Part shown: positions 18,408 through 27,801 of the stretch, piece by piece
Layout of the letters: every line of letters begins with the position of its first letter
Numbering within the stretch: position 1 is the first letter of the stretch
Source: Streptomyces sp. NBC_01224
GTDB taxonomy: Bacteria > Actinomycetota > Actinomycetes > Streptomycetales > Streptomycetaceae
Reading direction: 5' to 3'
Assembly: GCF_036002945.1 (NCBI RefSeq)
Contig: NZ_CP108529.1
Location: forward strand, 2,418,001 to 2,482,000
DNA length: 64,000 nucleotides
Made by a program: the position numbers and the translations under genes
The notes under the pieces: model-generated
The model's database searches: none
The model's input: the letters and a program-made list of their open reading frames with translations, nothing else
Told to the model about the DNA's origin: nothing

Positions 18408-19346
18408 TCAGGCTGTAACCGCTCGTTCGACCAACGCCAGCGCCCGGTGCGGGAGTTCCCCGCGGTGCTCCGCGGCGCCATTCAGCCAGTGGACCCGCGG
18501 GTCGCGGCGAAACCATGAGTCCTGACGGCGCGCGAATCGTTTGGTGGCGCGCACGGTCTCGGCACGCGCCTCGTCCTCGGTGCACTCCTGGGCCAGTGCG
18601 GCAAGCACCTGTTGGTAGCCGAGCGCCCTGGAGGCGGTCCGTCCTTCGCGCAGACCGTGCGCCTCCAGGGCGCGCACCTCGTCCACGAGTCCGGCCGTCC
18701 ACATCCGGTCGACCCTCAGCGCGATGCGTTCGTCGAGTTCGGGGCGGGCCACGTCGACGCCGATCTGGACGGTGTCGTACACCGCATCGTTACCGGGGAG
18801 ATTGGCGGTGAAGGGCTGGCCGGTGATCTCGATGACTTCGAGGGCCCTGACGATTCGGCGGCCGTTGCTCGGCAGGATGGCCCGGCCCGCTTCGGGATCG
18901 GCGGCCGCGAGCCGGGCGTGCAGTGCCGCGGAGCCGCGCTCGGCCAGTTCCTCCTCCAGCCTGGCCCGTACACCGGGGTCCGTGCCCGGGAACTCCATGG
19001 CGTCGATGGCGCCCTTCACATACAGCCCTGAGCCGCCGACCAGGACGGGGGTACGGCCCGCGGCAAGCAGCCGGTCGATCTCGGCGCGGGCCAGCCGCTG
19101 GTACTCGGCGACGCTGGCAGTCTCGGTGACGTCCCAGATGTCCAGCAGGTGGTGCGGAACGTTTCCGCGTTCGGAGAGCGTCAGCTTCGCAGTGCCGATA
19201 TCCATCCCCCGGTAGAGCTGCATGGAGTCGGCATTGACCACTTCGCCGTCGAGCTGCTGAGCAAGGAATACCCCCAGATCGGACTTTCCGGCTGCAGTGG
19301 GACCGACGACGGTGATGACCCGCGGTGCGGGAGCTGAACTTCTCAC
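18408..19346 (-). CDS. miaA: tRNA dimethylallyltransferase MiaA
   Basis: Transfers a dimethylallyl group to N6 of A37 in tRNAs that read codons starting with U; its product is the substrate of MiaB, encoded 1.5 kb away. 312 aa from the GTG at 19346. The P-loop is VVGPTAAGKSDLG, followed by the family signature NADSMQLYRGMDIGTAK and the DVTETASVAEYQRLARAEID block. The C-terminal FARRQDSWFRRDPRVHWL tRNA-contact region is complete. An inverted repeat lies at 19433-19461, upstream of the start. Confidence 0.96.
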   Translation of the reverse strand: MRSSAPAPRVITVVGPTAAGKSDLGVFLAQQLDGEVVNADSMQLYRGMDIGTAKLTLSERGNVPHHLLDIWDVTETASVAEYQRLARAEIDRLLAAGRTPVLVGGSGLYVKGAIDAMEFPGTDPGVRARLEEELAERGSAALHARLAAADPEAGRAILPSNGRRIVRALEVIEITGQPFTANLPGNDAVYDTVQIGVDVARPELDERIALRVDRMWTAGLVDEVRALEAHGLREGRTASRALGYQQVLAALAQECTEDEARAETVRATKRFARRQDSWFRRDPRVHWLNGAAEHRGELPHRALALVERAVTA

Positions 19347-19432
19347 CGCCCCAGTCTCGCAAACCTCCGGCACTCTTCCGGAACGAGTGGGGTGTCCCGC
19401 TCCGAAACGGGAGCCGTCTGCCGTTCCGGCCA

Positions 19433-19461
19433 CCTGCCCCAGGCCCTGGCCCAGGGGCAGG
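19433..19461. repeat. Inverted repeat upstream of miaA
   Basis: CCTGCCCC at 19433-19440 pairs with GGGGCAGG at 19454-19461, and most of the 13 nt between can pair further (AGG with CCT-like segments). It lies 87 bp before the miaA start in the divergent space with the antitoxin-like gene. It may be an RNA hairpin in the miaA leader or an operator; no stronger statement is possible. Confidence 0.4.
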
Positions 19462-19642
19462 CGAGTGGCGGGGTGTGACGCTCCGAGCGGCGCGGTTCTT
19501 CGTCCGGACCAGTAGAATTCGTAAGTGAATGCGGGCGTTTTTTCACGGTTTGCCGTTCACTCTCAGGGCTGCCTGATGAGGTCGTCGGCAGCGAGGTCGG
19601 AGAGGACGCCCGACCCTAGTCCCCCAGCAGGGAAGGTGCCCG

Positions 19643-19963
19643 ATGGGCTTCCTGGACAATTTGAAGGCCAAGCTGAACCCCGCCAAGGACAAGGTCGGCG
19701 ATCTCGCGCATCAGCACGGGCACAAGATCGACCAAGGGCTCGACAAGGCCGCACGGACGGTCGACCAAAAAACCAAGGGCAAGTACAGCGACAAGATCGA
19801 GTCCGGCACGAAGAAGGCCAAGGAAGCGGTCGAGCGCCTGTCCCACAAGCACGACGAGGGTGGTACCAAGCACGACGAGGGCGGTACGCCGCCGGGTACG
19901 CCGGGCGGTACGCCGCCGGACACGCCGGGCGGTACGCCGCCGGGCACGCCGCCCGCTTCCTGA
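19643..19963 (+). CDS. Small Lys-rich antitoxin-like protein
   Basis: 106 aa, highly charged, similar in its first 70 residues (MGFLDNLKAKLNPAKDKVGD onward) to the actinobacterial family annotated as antitoxin (MT0933-like). Conserved pieces are the LDNLKAK start, the HGHKIDQGLDKAARTVDQKT helix and KYSDKIESGTKKAKEAVERL. The C-terminus is a short tandem repeat: KHDEGGT twice, then GGTPPGTP-type units. No toxin gene is adjacent, so the antitoxin label is a family name rather than a demonstrated function. A strong hairpin follows. Confidence 0.75.
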   Translation: MGFLDNLKAKLNPAKDKVGDLAHQHGHKIDQGLDKAARTVDQKTKGKYSDKIESGTKKAKEAVERLSHKHDEGGTKHDEGGTPPGTPGGTPPDTPGGTPPGTPPAS

Positions 19964-19986
19964 ACATCAACTGATCAAGCCGGACG

Positions 19987-20020
19987 GACGGCCGTGGAGC
20001 GACAACGCTGCACGGCCGTC
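19987..20020. terminator. Terminator after antitoxin-like gene
   Basis: GACGGCCGTG at 19987-19996 pairs with CACGGCCGTC at 20011-20020. The 14-nt loop contains a further AGCG/CGCT pairing around ACAA, so the whole element folds as one long hairpin with a G-G mismatch. It lies between the convergent stops at 19963 and 20057 and can serve both. Confidence 0.8.
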
Positions 20021-20056
20021 GGCTGTATCTGCTCGGGCAGGGGTACGGACGGGGGC

Positions 20057-20770
20057 TCAGGACCAGGTGGCGACCAGGTAACCCACGCCGTACGGGGCGT
20101 CCTCGTACAGCAGCCGGCCGCCCAGGCCCGACCCCTCGGCGGCGCCCGCGAGCACCTGCCAGGGCGCCCGGCCCGCCGCTTTCAGTTCGTGCGCCAGCGA
20201 CGCGTCCAGCGCGATCAGCGCGTCGGGGTCCGCCGTGCCCAGCGCATGGGCGGCCGCCGCGTCGAACGCCGCGGCACGGTCGTCCAGATAGCCGGGGGCC
20301 TTGATCGTGCGGCAGGCGCTGCCGTCGCCCATCACCAGCAGGGCCACCCGGTCCGCCCTGGCGGCCAGGTCCCGTCCGGTGCTCGTGCAGCGAACGGTTT
20401 CGAGCGGCTCCCCCACGCCGAGCCCTTCGACCGGCGCCTCGGCCCATTGCGCGCGGGCGAGCAGCCAGGCACCGACGGCGAGGGACGGCGGAAGCGGGCG
20501 GTCCGTCACCGGCCCCTTTCCACGCCCCAGCCGCACACCGAGGTCGACGCCGAAGCCCTTGAAGGTGCCGGGGGCCCCCTCGGGATGCGGGCCACGCCCC
20601 GCATGGTCCGCGGGCCCGATCACGATCAGCAGATCGGGCCGGGCGGCAGCGAGCACACCGAGAGCATCGGCGCAGGCGTCCCGCAGGGCGTCGAGCTCGG
20701 GCGCGGCACCGGCGGCGACCTCCGGTACCAGCAGGGGCGGGCAGGGGCAGACAGCGGCGGCGACAAGCAT
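20057..20770 (-). CDS. Class III extradiol-dioxygenase-like protein
   Basis: 237 aa, related to the B subunit fold of class III (LigB-type) extradiol ring-cleavage dioxygenases. The start MLVAAAVCPCPPLLVPEV and the segments LIVIGPADHAGRGPHPEGAPGTF and LLVMGDGSACRT match the family common in actinobacteria next to miaB. Metal-binding His positions of true dioxygenases are only partly visible, so enzymatic ring cleavage is uncertain. The stop lies 90 bp from the antitoxin-like gene, across a shared terminator. No aromatic catabolism genes are nearby. Confidence 0.7.
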   Translation of the reverse strand: MLVAAAVCPCPPLLVPEVAAGAAPELDALRDACADALGVLAAARPDLLIVIGPADHAGRGPHPEGAPGTFKGFGVDLGVRLGRGKGPVTDRPLPPSLAVGAWLLARAQWAEAPVEGLGVGEPLETVRCTSTGRDLAARADRVALLVMGDGSACRTIKAPGYLDDRAAAFDAAAAHALGTADPDALIALDASLAHELKAAGRAPWQVLAGAAEGSGLGGRLLYEDAPYGVGYLVATWS

Positions 20771-20838
20771 GGTGGGCAGCGTACTGCTTGGGTGCGATGC
20801 GCTCGTCGGCCACCGTCGCCGGCTGCGTCCTGCCGGTG

Positions 20839-22362
20839 TCAGTCGCAGCCGCAGCCGGGGGCCGCGGTTGCGGGCAGCGGCGCCGGGGCCCCGATACCGG
20901 GCAGCCCAAGCATCACTCCGGCAGGCTTGGCGGCCTCGGTGGCGGTGCGCTTCTCCCAGGCGTCCCCTGCCCGGGTCCGCCGTACGCCCACCGGAACGCC
21001 CTCGGCGAGGAGGTGGTGCGGGGCCGCGTAGGTGACCTCGACGGTCACCACATCGCCCGGACGCACCTCCTCGTCCGGCTTGGTGAAGTGGACCAGGCGG
21101 TTGTCGGGGGCGCGGCCGGAGAGGCGGTGGGTTGCGCCGTCCTTGCGACCCTCGCCCTCCGCAACCATGATCTCCAGCGTTCTGCCGACCTGCTTCTTGT
21201 TCTCCTCCCAGGAGATCTCCTCCTGGAGGGCGGACAGGCGCATGTACCGCTCCTGGACGACCTCCTTGGGGATCTGCCCCTCCATCTCTGCGGCCGGGGT
21301 TCCGGGCCGCTTGGAGTACTGGAAAGTGAAGGCGTTGGCGAAGCGCGCCTCGCGGACCGCGTGCATGGTCTGCTCGAAGTCCTCCTCGGTCTCGCCGGGG
21401 AAGCCCACGATGATGTCGGTGGAGATGGCGGCGTCCGGCATCGCGGCGCGCACCTTCTCGATGATGCCGAGGAAGCGCTCCTGCCGGTAAGAGCGCCGCA
21501 TCGCCTTGAGGATGGTGTCCGAGCCCGACTGCATCGGCATGTGCAGCTGGGGCATCACATTGGGCGTCTCGGCCATCGCCGCGATCACGTCGTCCGTGAA
21601 GTCACGGGGATGCGGCGAGGTGAAACGGACCCGCTCCAGGCCCTCGATCTTCCCGCAGGCGCGCAGCAGCTTGGAGAAGGCCTCGCGATCGCCGATGTCG
21701 GAGCCGTACGCGTTCACGTTCTGGCCCAGCAGGGTGATCTCCGAAACGCCCTCGGCGACCAGTGCCTCGATCTCGGCGAGGATGTCGCCGGTGCGGCGGT
21801 CCTTCTCCTTGCCGCGCAGCGCCGGGACGATGCAGAAGGTGCAGGTGTTGTTGCAGCCGACGGAGATGGAGACCCACGCCGCATAGGCGGACTCGCGGCG
21901 GGTGGGGAGCGTGGAGGGGAACGCCTCCAGGGACTCGGCGATCTCGATCTGCGCCTCGTCCTGGATACGGGCGCGCTCCAGCAGCACCGGCAGCTTGCCG
22001 ATGTTGTGCGTGCCGAAGACGACATCCACCCAGGGGGCCCGCTCGACGATGGTGTCGCGGTCCTTCTGCGCCAGGCAGCCGCCGACGGCGATCTGCATGC
22101 CGGGTCGCTTGGTCTTCATCGGGGCGAGCCGGCCGAGATTCCCGTAGAGCTTGTTGTCGGCGTTCTCCCGCACCGCGCAGGTGTTGAAGACGACGACGTC
22201 GGCATCGCCGTCGCAGCCCTCGGCGGCACGTACGTAACCCGCGTCCTCCAGCAGCCCCGACAGCCGCTCGGAGTCATGGACGTTCATCTGGCACCCGTAG
22301 GTGCGCACCTCGTACGTTTTCAAACCGTCCACTACTCCACCAGCCACGTCGTTGCCGCTCAC
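20839..22362 (-). CDS. miaB: tRNA 2-methylthio-N6-dimethylallyladenosine synthase MiaB
   Basis: Radical-SAM methylthiotransferase that adds a methylthio group to i6A37 made by MiaA. 507 aa from the GTG at 22362; the next upstream in-frame start is a TTG at 22395. Order: N-terminal UPF0004 domain with the auxiliary cluster cysteines ([23 protein letters not shown]), radical-SAM domain with the CxxxCxxC motif in [13 protein letters not shown], and a C-terminal TRAM domain ending near [13 protein letters not shown]. The extreme C-terminus GCGCD is a short cysteine-containing tail. Complete. Confidence 0.96.
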   Translation of the reverse strand: MSGNDVAGGVVDGLKTYEVRTYGCQMNVHDSERLSGLLEDAGYVRAAEGCDGDADVVVFNTCAVRENADNKLYGNLGRLAPMKTKRPGMQIAVGGCLAQKDRDTIVERAPWVDVVFGTHNIGKLPVLLERARIQDEAQIEIAESLEAFPSTLPTRRESAYAAWVSISVGCNNTCTFCIVPALRGKEKDRRTGDILAEIEALVAEGVSEITLLGQNVNAYGSDIGDREAFSKLLRACGKIEGLERVRFTSPHPRDFTDDVIAAMAETPNVMPQLHMPMQSGSDTILKAMRRSYRQERFLGIIEKVRAAMPDAAISTDIIVGFPGETEEDFEQTMHAVREARFANAFTFQYSKRPGTPAAEMEGQIPKEVVQERYMRLSALQEEISWEENKKQVGRTLEIMVAEGEGRKDGATHRLSGRAPDNRLVHFTKPDEEVRPGDVVTVEVTYAAPHHLLAEGVPVGVRRTRAGDAWEKRTATEAAKPAGVMLGLPGIGAPAPLPATAAPGCGCD

Positions 22363-22512
22363 CCGTCCAGGGTAAGGGCTCCGATCGGGCGGCAATGATG
22401 AATACCTCTCCGGCCGGGCTCACGGCCCTGCGTCCGGGTGCGGGGACCGAGGCCCCGTGCCGCCGGGGCCCGGCCCTGGTCATCGCCCCGGCGGGCTGGC
22501 AGGATCGCCGCC

Positions 22513-23511
22513 ATGCTCCAGGCACTGTCCCGTATCGGCCGACGGCGCACCCTTCAGGCGTGCGCCGCCCTCGTCGTCGTGCTCGGGCTGCTGCTGTGGT
22601 GGCTGCTCCCGCTCGGGGAACCAACGCCGAGCGGGACGCTGACCTTCAGCACCGGCGTACGCAGCGGGGTCTACCAGCGCTACGGCGAGCGGCTCAAGGG
22701 AGACCTGGCCACGGATCTGCCCCAGGTGTCGATACGGCTGCAGACCAGTGAGGGCTCGCAGCAGAACATCGCGCGGGTGGCGACGGGGAAGGCCGACTTC
22801 ACCATCGCCACCGCCGATGCCCTGGCCACCTATCTGCGCAGCGGCAAGCCGGGCGCCGACCGGTTGCGGGGCTGTGTGCGGCTGTATGACGACTACATCC
22901 AGCTGGTCGTGCCGCGTGACTCGAAGGTGCGGAGGGTCTCGGACCTGATCAGCAAGCGCGTTGGGGTGGGGCAGCCGGGTTCCGGGGTACGGCTGGTCGC
23001 CGACCGGGTGATGACAGCCGCCGGTCTCGATCCCTCGAACGATGTGACGCCGCTTCCCGACGGTATCGACACCATGCCTGAGAAGCTGGAGAACGGCCTG
23101 CTCGACGCCTTCTTCTGGTCCGGCGGACTGCCCACCTCCGCCGTCCAGGAGCTGTCGGACCGGTTCGCGATCCGGCTGGTGCCGCTGGAGGCCCCGCTGA
23201 TCAAGGAGCTCCAGGCGGTGGGCGGGTCCGCCCGCTACTACCGGTCGGCTGTGATGCCCGCCGACGCCTACCGCAACGCGCAGCAGGGGCAGGCGGTACC
23301 GACGGTGGCGGTCGCCAATGTGCTGGTGACCACGGACCGTACGGATCCGGCGATGACCGAGGCGTTCACCCGGACCGTGATCGACAGCCGGGACCGGATC
23401 GGGCGCGAGGTGCACGCGGCCCAGCTGGTGGATCTGCGTACGGCGATCTACACCGATCCGCTGCCGCTGCACGAAGGCGCCAAGCGCTACTACCGCTCGG
23501 TCAAGCCCTGA
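22513..23511 (+). CDS. TAXI-family solute-binding protein
   Basis: 332-aa extracytoplasmic solute-binding protein of the TRAP-associated TAXI family. An N-terminal hydrophobic segment (LQACAALVVVLGLLLWWLLPL) acts as signal or membrane anchor; the binding domain begins at GTLTFSTGVRSGVYQRYGERL, the typical family opening, and continues with ATGKADFTIATADALATYL and VGVGQPGSGVRLVADRVM. The ATG at 22513 gives a good signal segment. No TRAP membrane subunits (DctQ/DctM) are present here. It converges on the gluK sensor kinase. A known TAXI protein from Thermus binds glutamate or glutamine, so a link to glutamate sensing is possible; this is inference. Confidence 0.85.
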   Translation: MLQALSRIGRRRTLQACAALVVVLGLLLWWLLPLGEPTPSGTLTFSTGVRSGVYQRYGERLKGDLATDLPQVSIRLQTSEGSQQNIARVATGKADFTIATADALATYLRSGKPGADRLRGCVRLYDDYIQLVVPRDSKVRRVSDLISKRVGVGQPGSGVRLVADRVMTAAGLDPSNDVTPLPDGIDTMPEKLENGLLDAFFWSGGLPTSAVQELSDRFAIRLVPLEAPLIKELQAVGGSARYYRSAVMPADAYRNAQQGQAVPTVAVANVLVTTDRTDPAMTEAFTRTVIDSRDRIGREVHAAQLVDLRTAIYTDPLPLHEGAKRYYRSVKP

Positions 23512-23568
23512 TCCCCGGCACCGCTCGGTCGGGCCCGATCCCCGAGCCGGGCCCTCTCCCGTCCGTGC

Positions 23569-24963
23569 TCAGCCCTGCGGGCCCTGGCGTGGCACCGACA
23601 CCGTCACCCGCAGCCCGTGCGGCTCATGGGCGGCATAGCCGATGGAGCCGCCGCCCGCCACCAGGAGGGCCTGGGAGATGGAGAGCCCGAGGCCGGAACC
23701 CTTCACGTTCTGATGCTGGGCGCTGCGCCAGAAGCGGTCGCCGACGCGTTCCATCTCCTGTGCGGTGAGACCCGGTCCACGGTCGGCGACGACGACCGTG
23801 ACGTCATCGTGACCGGAGGCGACCGTGACGAGGACCTCTTCGTCGGCAGGGGTGAATTTCAGGGCGTTGTCGATGACGGCGTCCAGGGCGCTCGACAGGG
23901 CGATGGGGTCCGCCCAGGCGGTCACGGCGGATGAGCCGTTCGCCCTGAGCCGTACTCCCTTCTCCTCGGCGACCGGACGCCAGGAGGCAACGCGTTCCGC
24001 GGTCAGTGCGCCTATGTCCGTGAGCCGCAGATCGGCATCGGCGTGTTCGGCCAGCGCCAGGTCGAGCAGGTCGTCGAGAACCTGCCCGAGGCGCTTGCCC
24101 TCCGTGCGCACGGAGGCGATCTCCTCGTTGCCCTCCGGGAGTTCGAGCGCGAGGAGCTCGATCCGCAGCAGTAGCGCGGCAAGGGGGTTGCGCAACTGGT
24201 GCGAGGCATCGGCGACGAAGGCGCGCTGCTGCTCCAGCACGTCCTCGACGTTGTCGGCCATCTCGTTGAACGAGCGGGCCAGGCGCCTCAGTTCCGGCGG
24301 CCCTCCGGAGGCCGCGACCCGGGATCTCATCCGGCCGCTGGCGATGTCGTGGGTGGCCGCGTCCAGGGTCCGTACGGGCAGCAGTACCCAGCCGGTGAGC
24401 CGGATCGCGGCGCCGACCGCCACCAGCATCGCGACGACTTCGCCGACCGCGATGAGCAACCAGCCGCGCAGCGTGCGTGCGCGCATTTCGGAGGTGGGCG
24501 AGTCGATGACCACGACGGCGACGACATCGCCGTCCCGTACGACGGGTGAGGCGACGACGACCCTGCCCCGCTGCCAGGGCCAGACCTGCGGCGGATCGTG
24601 GCTGCGACGGCCCAGGAGCGCTTCCTTGAAGGCCTCTCTCCCCTCCCCCTGGATCGGGAGCTGCCAGGTGGCCGGGGCCTTCGCCATGGCACTGTCGTCG
24701 CGGTAGAAGACACCGGCGCGGATGCCGTACACCGATGCGTAGGTGTCGAGTTCGCTCCGCAGGGTGCGGCGCCGCTCGTCGTAACCGGGGGTCCGCTCGG
24801 CGATGAACTGGGCTAGCGCGGCGAAGCGTGCCGTGTCATCGATGCGGTCGATGACGACGCGCTGCTGCTGGGCGCCGGCCACGCTGACGGCCAGGGGAAA
24901 GCCGAGGGCGAGCAGCACGCTCGCCATGAGAATGATGAGCAGCGGAAGCAGTCGGGTGCGCAC
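23569..24963 (-). CDS. gluK: Sensor histidine kinase GluK
   Basis: Membrane sensor kinase, 464 aa. TM1 is LLPLLIILMASVLLALGFPLAVSVAG, then an extracytoplasmic domain of about 125 residues, TM2 (WLLIAVGEVVAMLVAVGAAI), a HAMP domain, HisKA with phospho-acceptor His in DASHQLRNPLAALLLR, and a HATPase domain with GSGLGLSISQALLVAGGGS. The GTG start at 24963 lies 15 bp after the response-regulator stop, so the two are co-transcribed. The order TAXI, kinase, regulator, gluABCD matches the S. coelicolor GluR-GluK system (SCO5778-5779) reported to control glutamate uptake. Confidence 0.9.
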   Translation of the reverse strand: MRTRLLPLLIILMASVLLALGFPLAVSVAGAQQQRVVIDRIDDTARFAALAQFIAERTPGYDERRRTLRSELDTYASVYGIRAGVFYRDDSAMAKAPATWQLPIQGEGREAFKEALLGRRSHDPPQVWPWQRGRVVVASPVVRDGDVVAVVVIDSPTSEMRARTLRGWLLIAVGEVVAMLVAVGAAIRLTGWVLLPVRTLDAATHDIASGRMRSRVAASGGPPELRRLARSFNEMADNVEDVLEQQRAFVADASHQLRNPLAALLLRIELLALELPEGNEEIASVRTEGKRLGQVLDDLLDLALAEHADADLRLTDIGALTAERVASWRPVAEEKGVRLRANGSSAVTAWADPIALSSALDAVIDNALKFTPADEEVLVTVASGHDDVTVVVADRGPGLTAQEMERVGDRFWRSAQHQNVKGSGLGLSISQALLVAGGGSIGYAAHEPHGLRVTVSVPRQGPQG

Positions 24964-24978
24964 CTGGGACGTACGCCT

Positions 24979-25671
24979 CTACGCGGACGGTGCGACGAGG
25001 CGGTAGCCGACCCCGCGCACCGTCTCGATCAGTGCCGGCAGCCGCAGTTTGGAACGCAGGGACGCGACGTGCACTTCGAGCGTGCGTCCCGTTCCCTCCC
25101 AGCTCGTGCGCCACACCTCGCTGATGATCTGCTCCCGGCGGAAGACGACGCCGGGGCGCTGGGCGAGCAGCGCGAGCAGGTCGAACTCCTTGCGGGTGAG
25201 CTGGACTTCCGATCCGTCGACGCTGACCCGGCGGGTCGGCAGCTCGATATGGACGTGCCCCAGGCGCAGAGCGGCGACGGGTGTGGGCACGGTGTCCTCG
25301 CCGGCCGATTTGCGTCGGCTGACGGCGTGGATACGGGCGAGGAGCTCGCCGGTGTCGTACGGCTTGACCACGTAGTCGTCCGCCCCGAGGTTGAGGCCAT
25401 GGATCCGCGACCGGACATCGGCGCGCGCGGTCACCATGATCACCGGGGTGGAGGTGCGCTTGCGGATCTTCCCGCACACCTCGTAGCCGTCCTGGTCGGG
25501 CAGGCCGAGGTCGAGGAGCACGACACCGAAGGGCTCCGTGTCCGCGGGCAGCAGCGCCTGCAGTGCCTCCTCGCCGCTGCGGGCGTGCACCACCTGGAAG
25601 CCGTGCCGGGCGAGGATCGCGGAGAGGGCGGCCGCGACATGGTTGTCGTCCTCGACGAGCAGCAGTCTCAT
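24979..25671 (-). CDS. gluR: OmpR-type response regulator GluR
   Basis: 230-aa DNA-binding response regulator. The receiver begins MRLLLVEDDNHVAAALSAIL, with the phospho-acceptor Asp in VVLLDLGLPDQDGYEV and the conserved Lys in DDYVVKPYDTGELLARI. The C-terminal winged helix (LTRKEFDLLALLAQRPGVVFRREQIISEVW to TVRGVGYRLV) is complete. The ATG at 25671 is the normal receiver start; the longer frame to 25761 runs into the regulatory space. It is divergent from gluABCD across 353 bp, the expected position for direct control of that operon. Confidence 0.91.
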   Translation of the reverse strand: MRLLLVEDDNHVAAALSAILARHGFQVVHARSGEEALQALLPADTEPFGVVLLDLGLPDQDGYEVCGKIRKRTSTPVIMVTARADVRSRIHGLNLGADDYVVKPYDTGELLARIHAVSRRKSAGEDTVPTPVAALRLGHVHIELPTRRVSVDGSEVQLTRKEFDLLALLAQRPGVVFRREQIISEVWRTSWEGTGRTLEVHVASLRSKLRLPALIETVRGVGYRLVAPSA

Positions 25672-26024
25672 GACCCCCCTTTCCGAAGGTGCGGCGTACC
25701 GGCCTTCCGTCGGTGCGGCGCCGGTGCGTGTCGGTGCGGTTTCTCGTACGCCTCTCGTCACTTCCCCGTACCGAGGTGTTTCACGTCATGGCGTACCAGG
25801 GCATCCACTCCGATGACCGGTACGTCAGTCAAGGGCCCGCCCACTGCATCGAGCCATCTGTTATCCACCCGGTACGCCCCAGGAGTCTCGCCCGCCGTCC
25901 CCTTCACGCGGAGTGTCCGGTTGCCGCCGGATCGTTATGCTCAATTTCCGCTCAGATGTAATGACGCTGGTCGCACTGCGTCACTAGGGTCCTTCCCAAC
26001 CGAGGAGGACGGAGCAAGAAGCCG
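25672..26024. promoter_or_regulatory. gluR / gluABCD divergent control region
   Basis: 353 bp without a gene. The gluR side carries repeated GGTGCGG motifs (25689-25740). The gluA-proximal 100 bp is markedly more A/T-rich (around 25930-25965, GTTATGCTCAATTTCCGC and CAGATGTAATGACG) and is the likely promoter and regulator target. A strong ribosome-binding site, GAGGAGGACGGAG, lies ahead of gluA. I cannot define the GluR site exactly. Confidence 0.55.
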
Positions 26025-26810
26025 ATGAGCGGAGTTTCAGTGACCAAGGGCGCCGAGGACGCCGCGCCTGCGGCGAACGACCTTGTCGTACTGAGCAACG
26101 TCAACAAGCACTTCGGCGCGCTGCATGTGCTCCAGGACATCGACCTGACCATCGCCCGTGGCGAGGTCGTGGTCGTCATCGGGCCCTCCGGGTCCGGTAA
26201 GTCCACGCTGTGCCGCACGATAAACCGCTTGGAGACGATCGACTCGGGCGACATCTCGATCGACGGCAAGCCGCTGCCCGAGGAGGGCAGGGAGCTGGCC
26301 AGGCTGCGCGCCGACGTCGGCATGGTCTTCCAGTCGTTCAATCTCTTCGCGCACAAGACGGTGCTCGAGAACGTGATGCTGGGCCAGCTCAAGGTCCGCA
26401 AGACGGAGAAGAAGGCAGCCGAGGACAAGGCCCGTTCGCTGCTGGACCGGGTGGGCGTGGCGACGCAGGCCGACAAGTACCCCGCCCAGCTCTCCGGTGG
26501 TCAGCAGCAACGCGTGGCGATCGCCCGGGCGTTGGCGATGGACCCCAAGGTGATCCTCTTCGACGAGCCGACCTCCGCGCTCGACCCGGAGATGATCAAT
26601 GAGGTGCTGGAGGTCATGCAGCAGCTCGCCCGGGACGGCATGACGATGGTCGTCGTCACCCATGAGATGGGCTTCGCGCGCTCGGCGGCGAACCGCGTCG
26701 TCTTCATGGCGGACGGAAAGATCGTCGAAGAGGCCACGCCCGACCAGTTCTTCAGCAACCCGCGCAGTGACCGGGCCAAGGACTTCCTGTCGAAGATCCT
26801 TCACCACTGA
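26025..26810 (+). CDS. gluA: Glutamate ABC transporter ATPase GluA
   Basis: ATP-binding subunit of a polar amino acid importer, 261 aa. Walker [11 protein letters not shown]-loop [19 protein letters not shown], signature [16 protein letters not shown], Walker [16 protein letters not shown] and the switch His in VVTHEMG are all present. First gene of gluABCD; the binding protein starts 70 bp downstream. The start [15 protein letters not shown] at 26025 has an AAGAAG purine run nearby; a second in-frame GTG is close (26040). Confidence 0.95.
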   Translation: MSGVSVTKGAEDAAPAANDLVVLSNVNKHFGALHVLQDIDLTIARGEVVVVIGPSGSGKSTLCRTINRLETIDSGDISIDGKPLPEEGRELARLRADVGMVFQSFNLFAHKTVLENVMLGQLKVRKTEKKAAEDKARSLLDRVGVATQADKYPAQLSGGQQQRVAIARALAMDPKVILFDEPTSALDPEMINEVLEVMQQLARDGMTMVVVTHEMGFARSAANRVVFMADGKIVEEATPDQFFSNPRSDRAKDFLSKILHH

Positions 26811-26880
26811 TTGATCCTTCACTACCGGTTCCCGGACCGGGCTGATCACTCACATCGCGTCAACTCTAGGGAAATTCATC

Positions 26881-27726
26881 ATGCAGCTTCGCAAGGTCAC
26901 CGCCGCCTCGGCCGCCGTGCTCGCCCTCGCCCTGACCGCCACCGCCTGTGGTTCCGACAACAAGGACGGCGGCTCGGACGGTTCGGGCGGCGGCAAGAAG
27001 ATCTCGATCGGCATCAAGATCGACCAGCCCGGTATCGGCCTCAAGACGCCGGACGGCAAGTACACCGGCTTCGACGTCGATGTCGCCACGTACGTCGCCA
27101 AGGAACTCGGCTACGACGCCAAGGACATCGTCTTCAAGGAGACCAAGAGCGCCGACCGCGAGACGGCGATCGAGCGCGGTGACGTGAAGTTCATCGCCGC
27201 CTCCTACTCGATCAACGACGAGCGGCTGCAGAAGGTCGACTTCGCGGGCCCGTACCTGCTGGCGCACCAGGACATCCTCGTGCGCGCCGACGACGACTCG
27301 ATCAAGTCCCCAGCCGATCTGAACAACAAGAAGCTGTGTTCGGTCGCCGGCTCGACCTCGGCGAAGAACGTCCATGACAAGCTGGCGCCGAAGGCTCAGC
27401 TCCAGGAGTACGGCGGTTACTCGGAGTGCCTGTCCGGTCTGGAGAACAAGGCCGTCGACGCGCTGACCACCGATGACAGCATCCTGGCCGGATACGCCGC
27501 GCAGCAGGCGAACCAGGGCAAGTTCAAGCTGGCCGGCTTCAAGATGACCAACGAGAACTACGGCATCGGCCTGAAGAAGGGCGACGCCGACCTCAAGAAG
27601 AAGATCAACGACGCGCTCACCAAGATGGTCTCGGACGGTTCCTGGGACAAGGCCGTGAAGGCCAACTTCGGTCCGGCGAACTACAAGAACGAGCAGGCCC
27701 CGAAGATCGGCAACATCGTCAAGTGA
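26881..27726 (+). CDS. gluB: Glutamate-binding lipoprotein GluB
   Basis: Extracellular solute-binding protein (family 3), 281 aa. The signal ends in lipobox LTATAC (Cys23), followed by a Gly/Ser linker and the binding domain beginning KKISIGIKIDQPGIG. The segments TGFDVDVATYVAKELGY and VDFAGPYLLAHQDILVR are typical of glutamate/aspartate-binding proteins. Followed by an intercistronic hairpin that may keep its mRNA level above that of the permeases. Confidence 0.95.
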   Translation: MQLRKVTAASAAVLALALTATACGSDNKDGGSDGSGGGKKISIGIKIDQPGIGLKTPDGKYTGFDVDVATYVAKELGYDAKDIVFKETKSADRETAIERGDVKFIAASYSINDERLQKVDFAGPYLLAHQDILVRADDDSIKSPADLNNKKLCSVAGSTSAKNVHDKLAPKAQLQEYGGYSECLSGLENKAVDALTTDDSILAGYAAQQANQGKFKLAGFKMTNENYGIGLKKGDADLKKKINDALTKMVSDGSWDKAVKANFGPANYKNEQAPKIGNIVK

Positions 27727-27740
27727 AGCAGGGCTGACCC

Positions 27741-27769
27741 GGCGCGTCGTCCGTGAACGGCGGCGCGCC
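27741..27769 (+). terminator. Intercistronic hairpin gluB-gluC
   Basis: GGCGCG at 27741-27746 and the flanking TCGTCCG pair with CGGCGGCGCGCC ending near 27769, around a TGAA loop, with two mismatches or bulges. It sits in the 75-bp gap after gluB. Such attenuators are common after binding-protein genes; activity here is inferred. Confidence 0.5.
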
Positions 27770-27801
27770 ATGCCCTCCTACACGCGGAAGCGCGGGAGAT
27801 C

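Noticed and set aside
25952..26476. Minus-strand frame of 174 codons opposite gluA
   Set aside because: Ser/Thr/Arg-rich composition typical of shadows, covering the gluA promoter and coding region with no motif.
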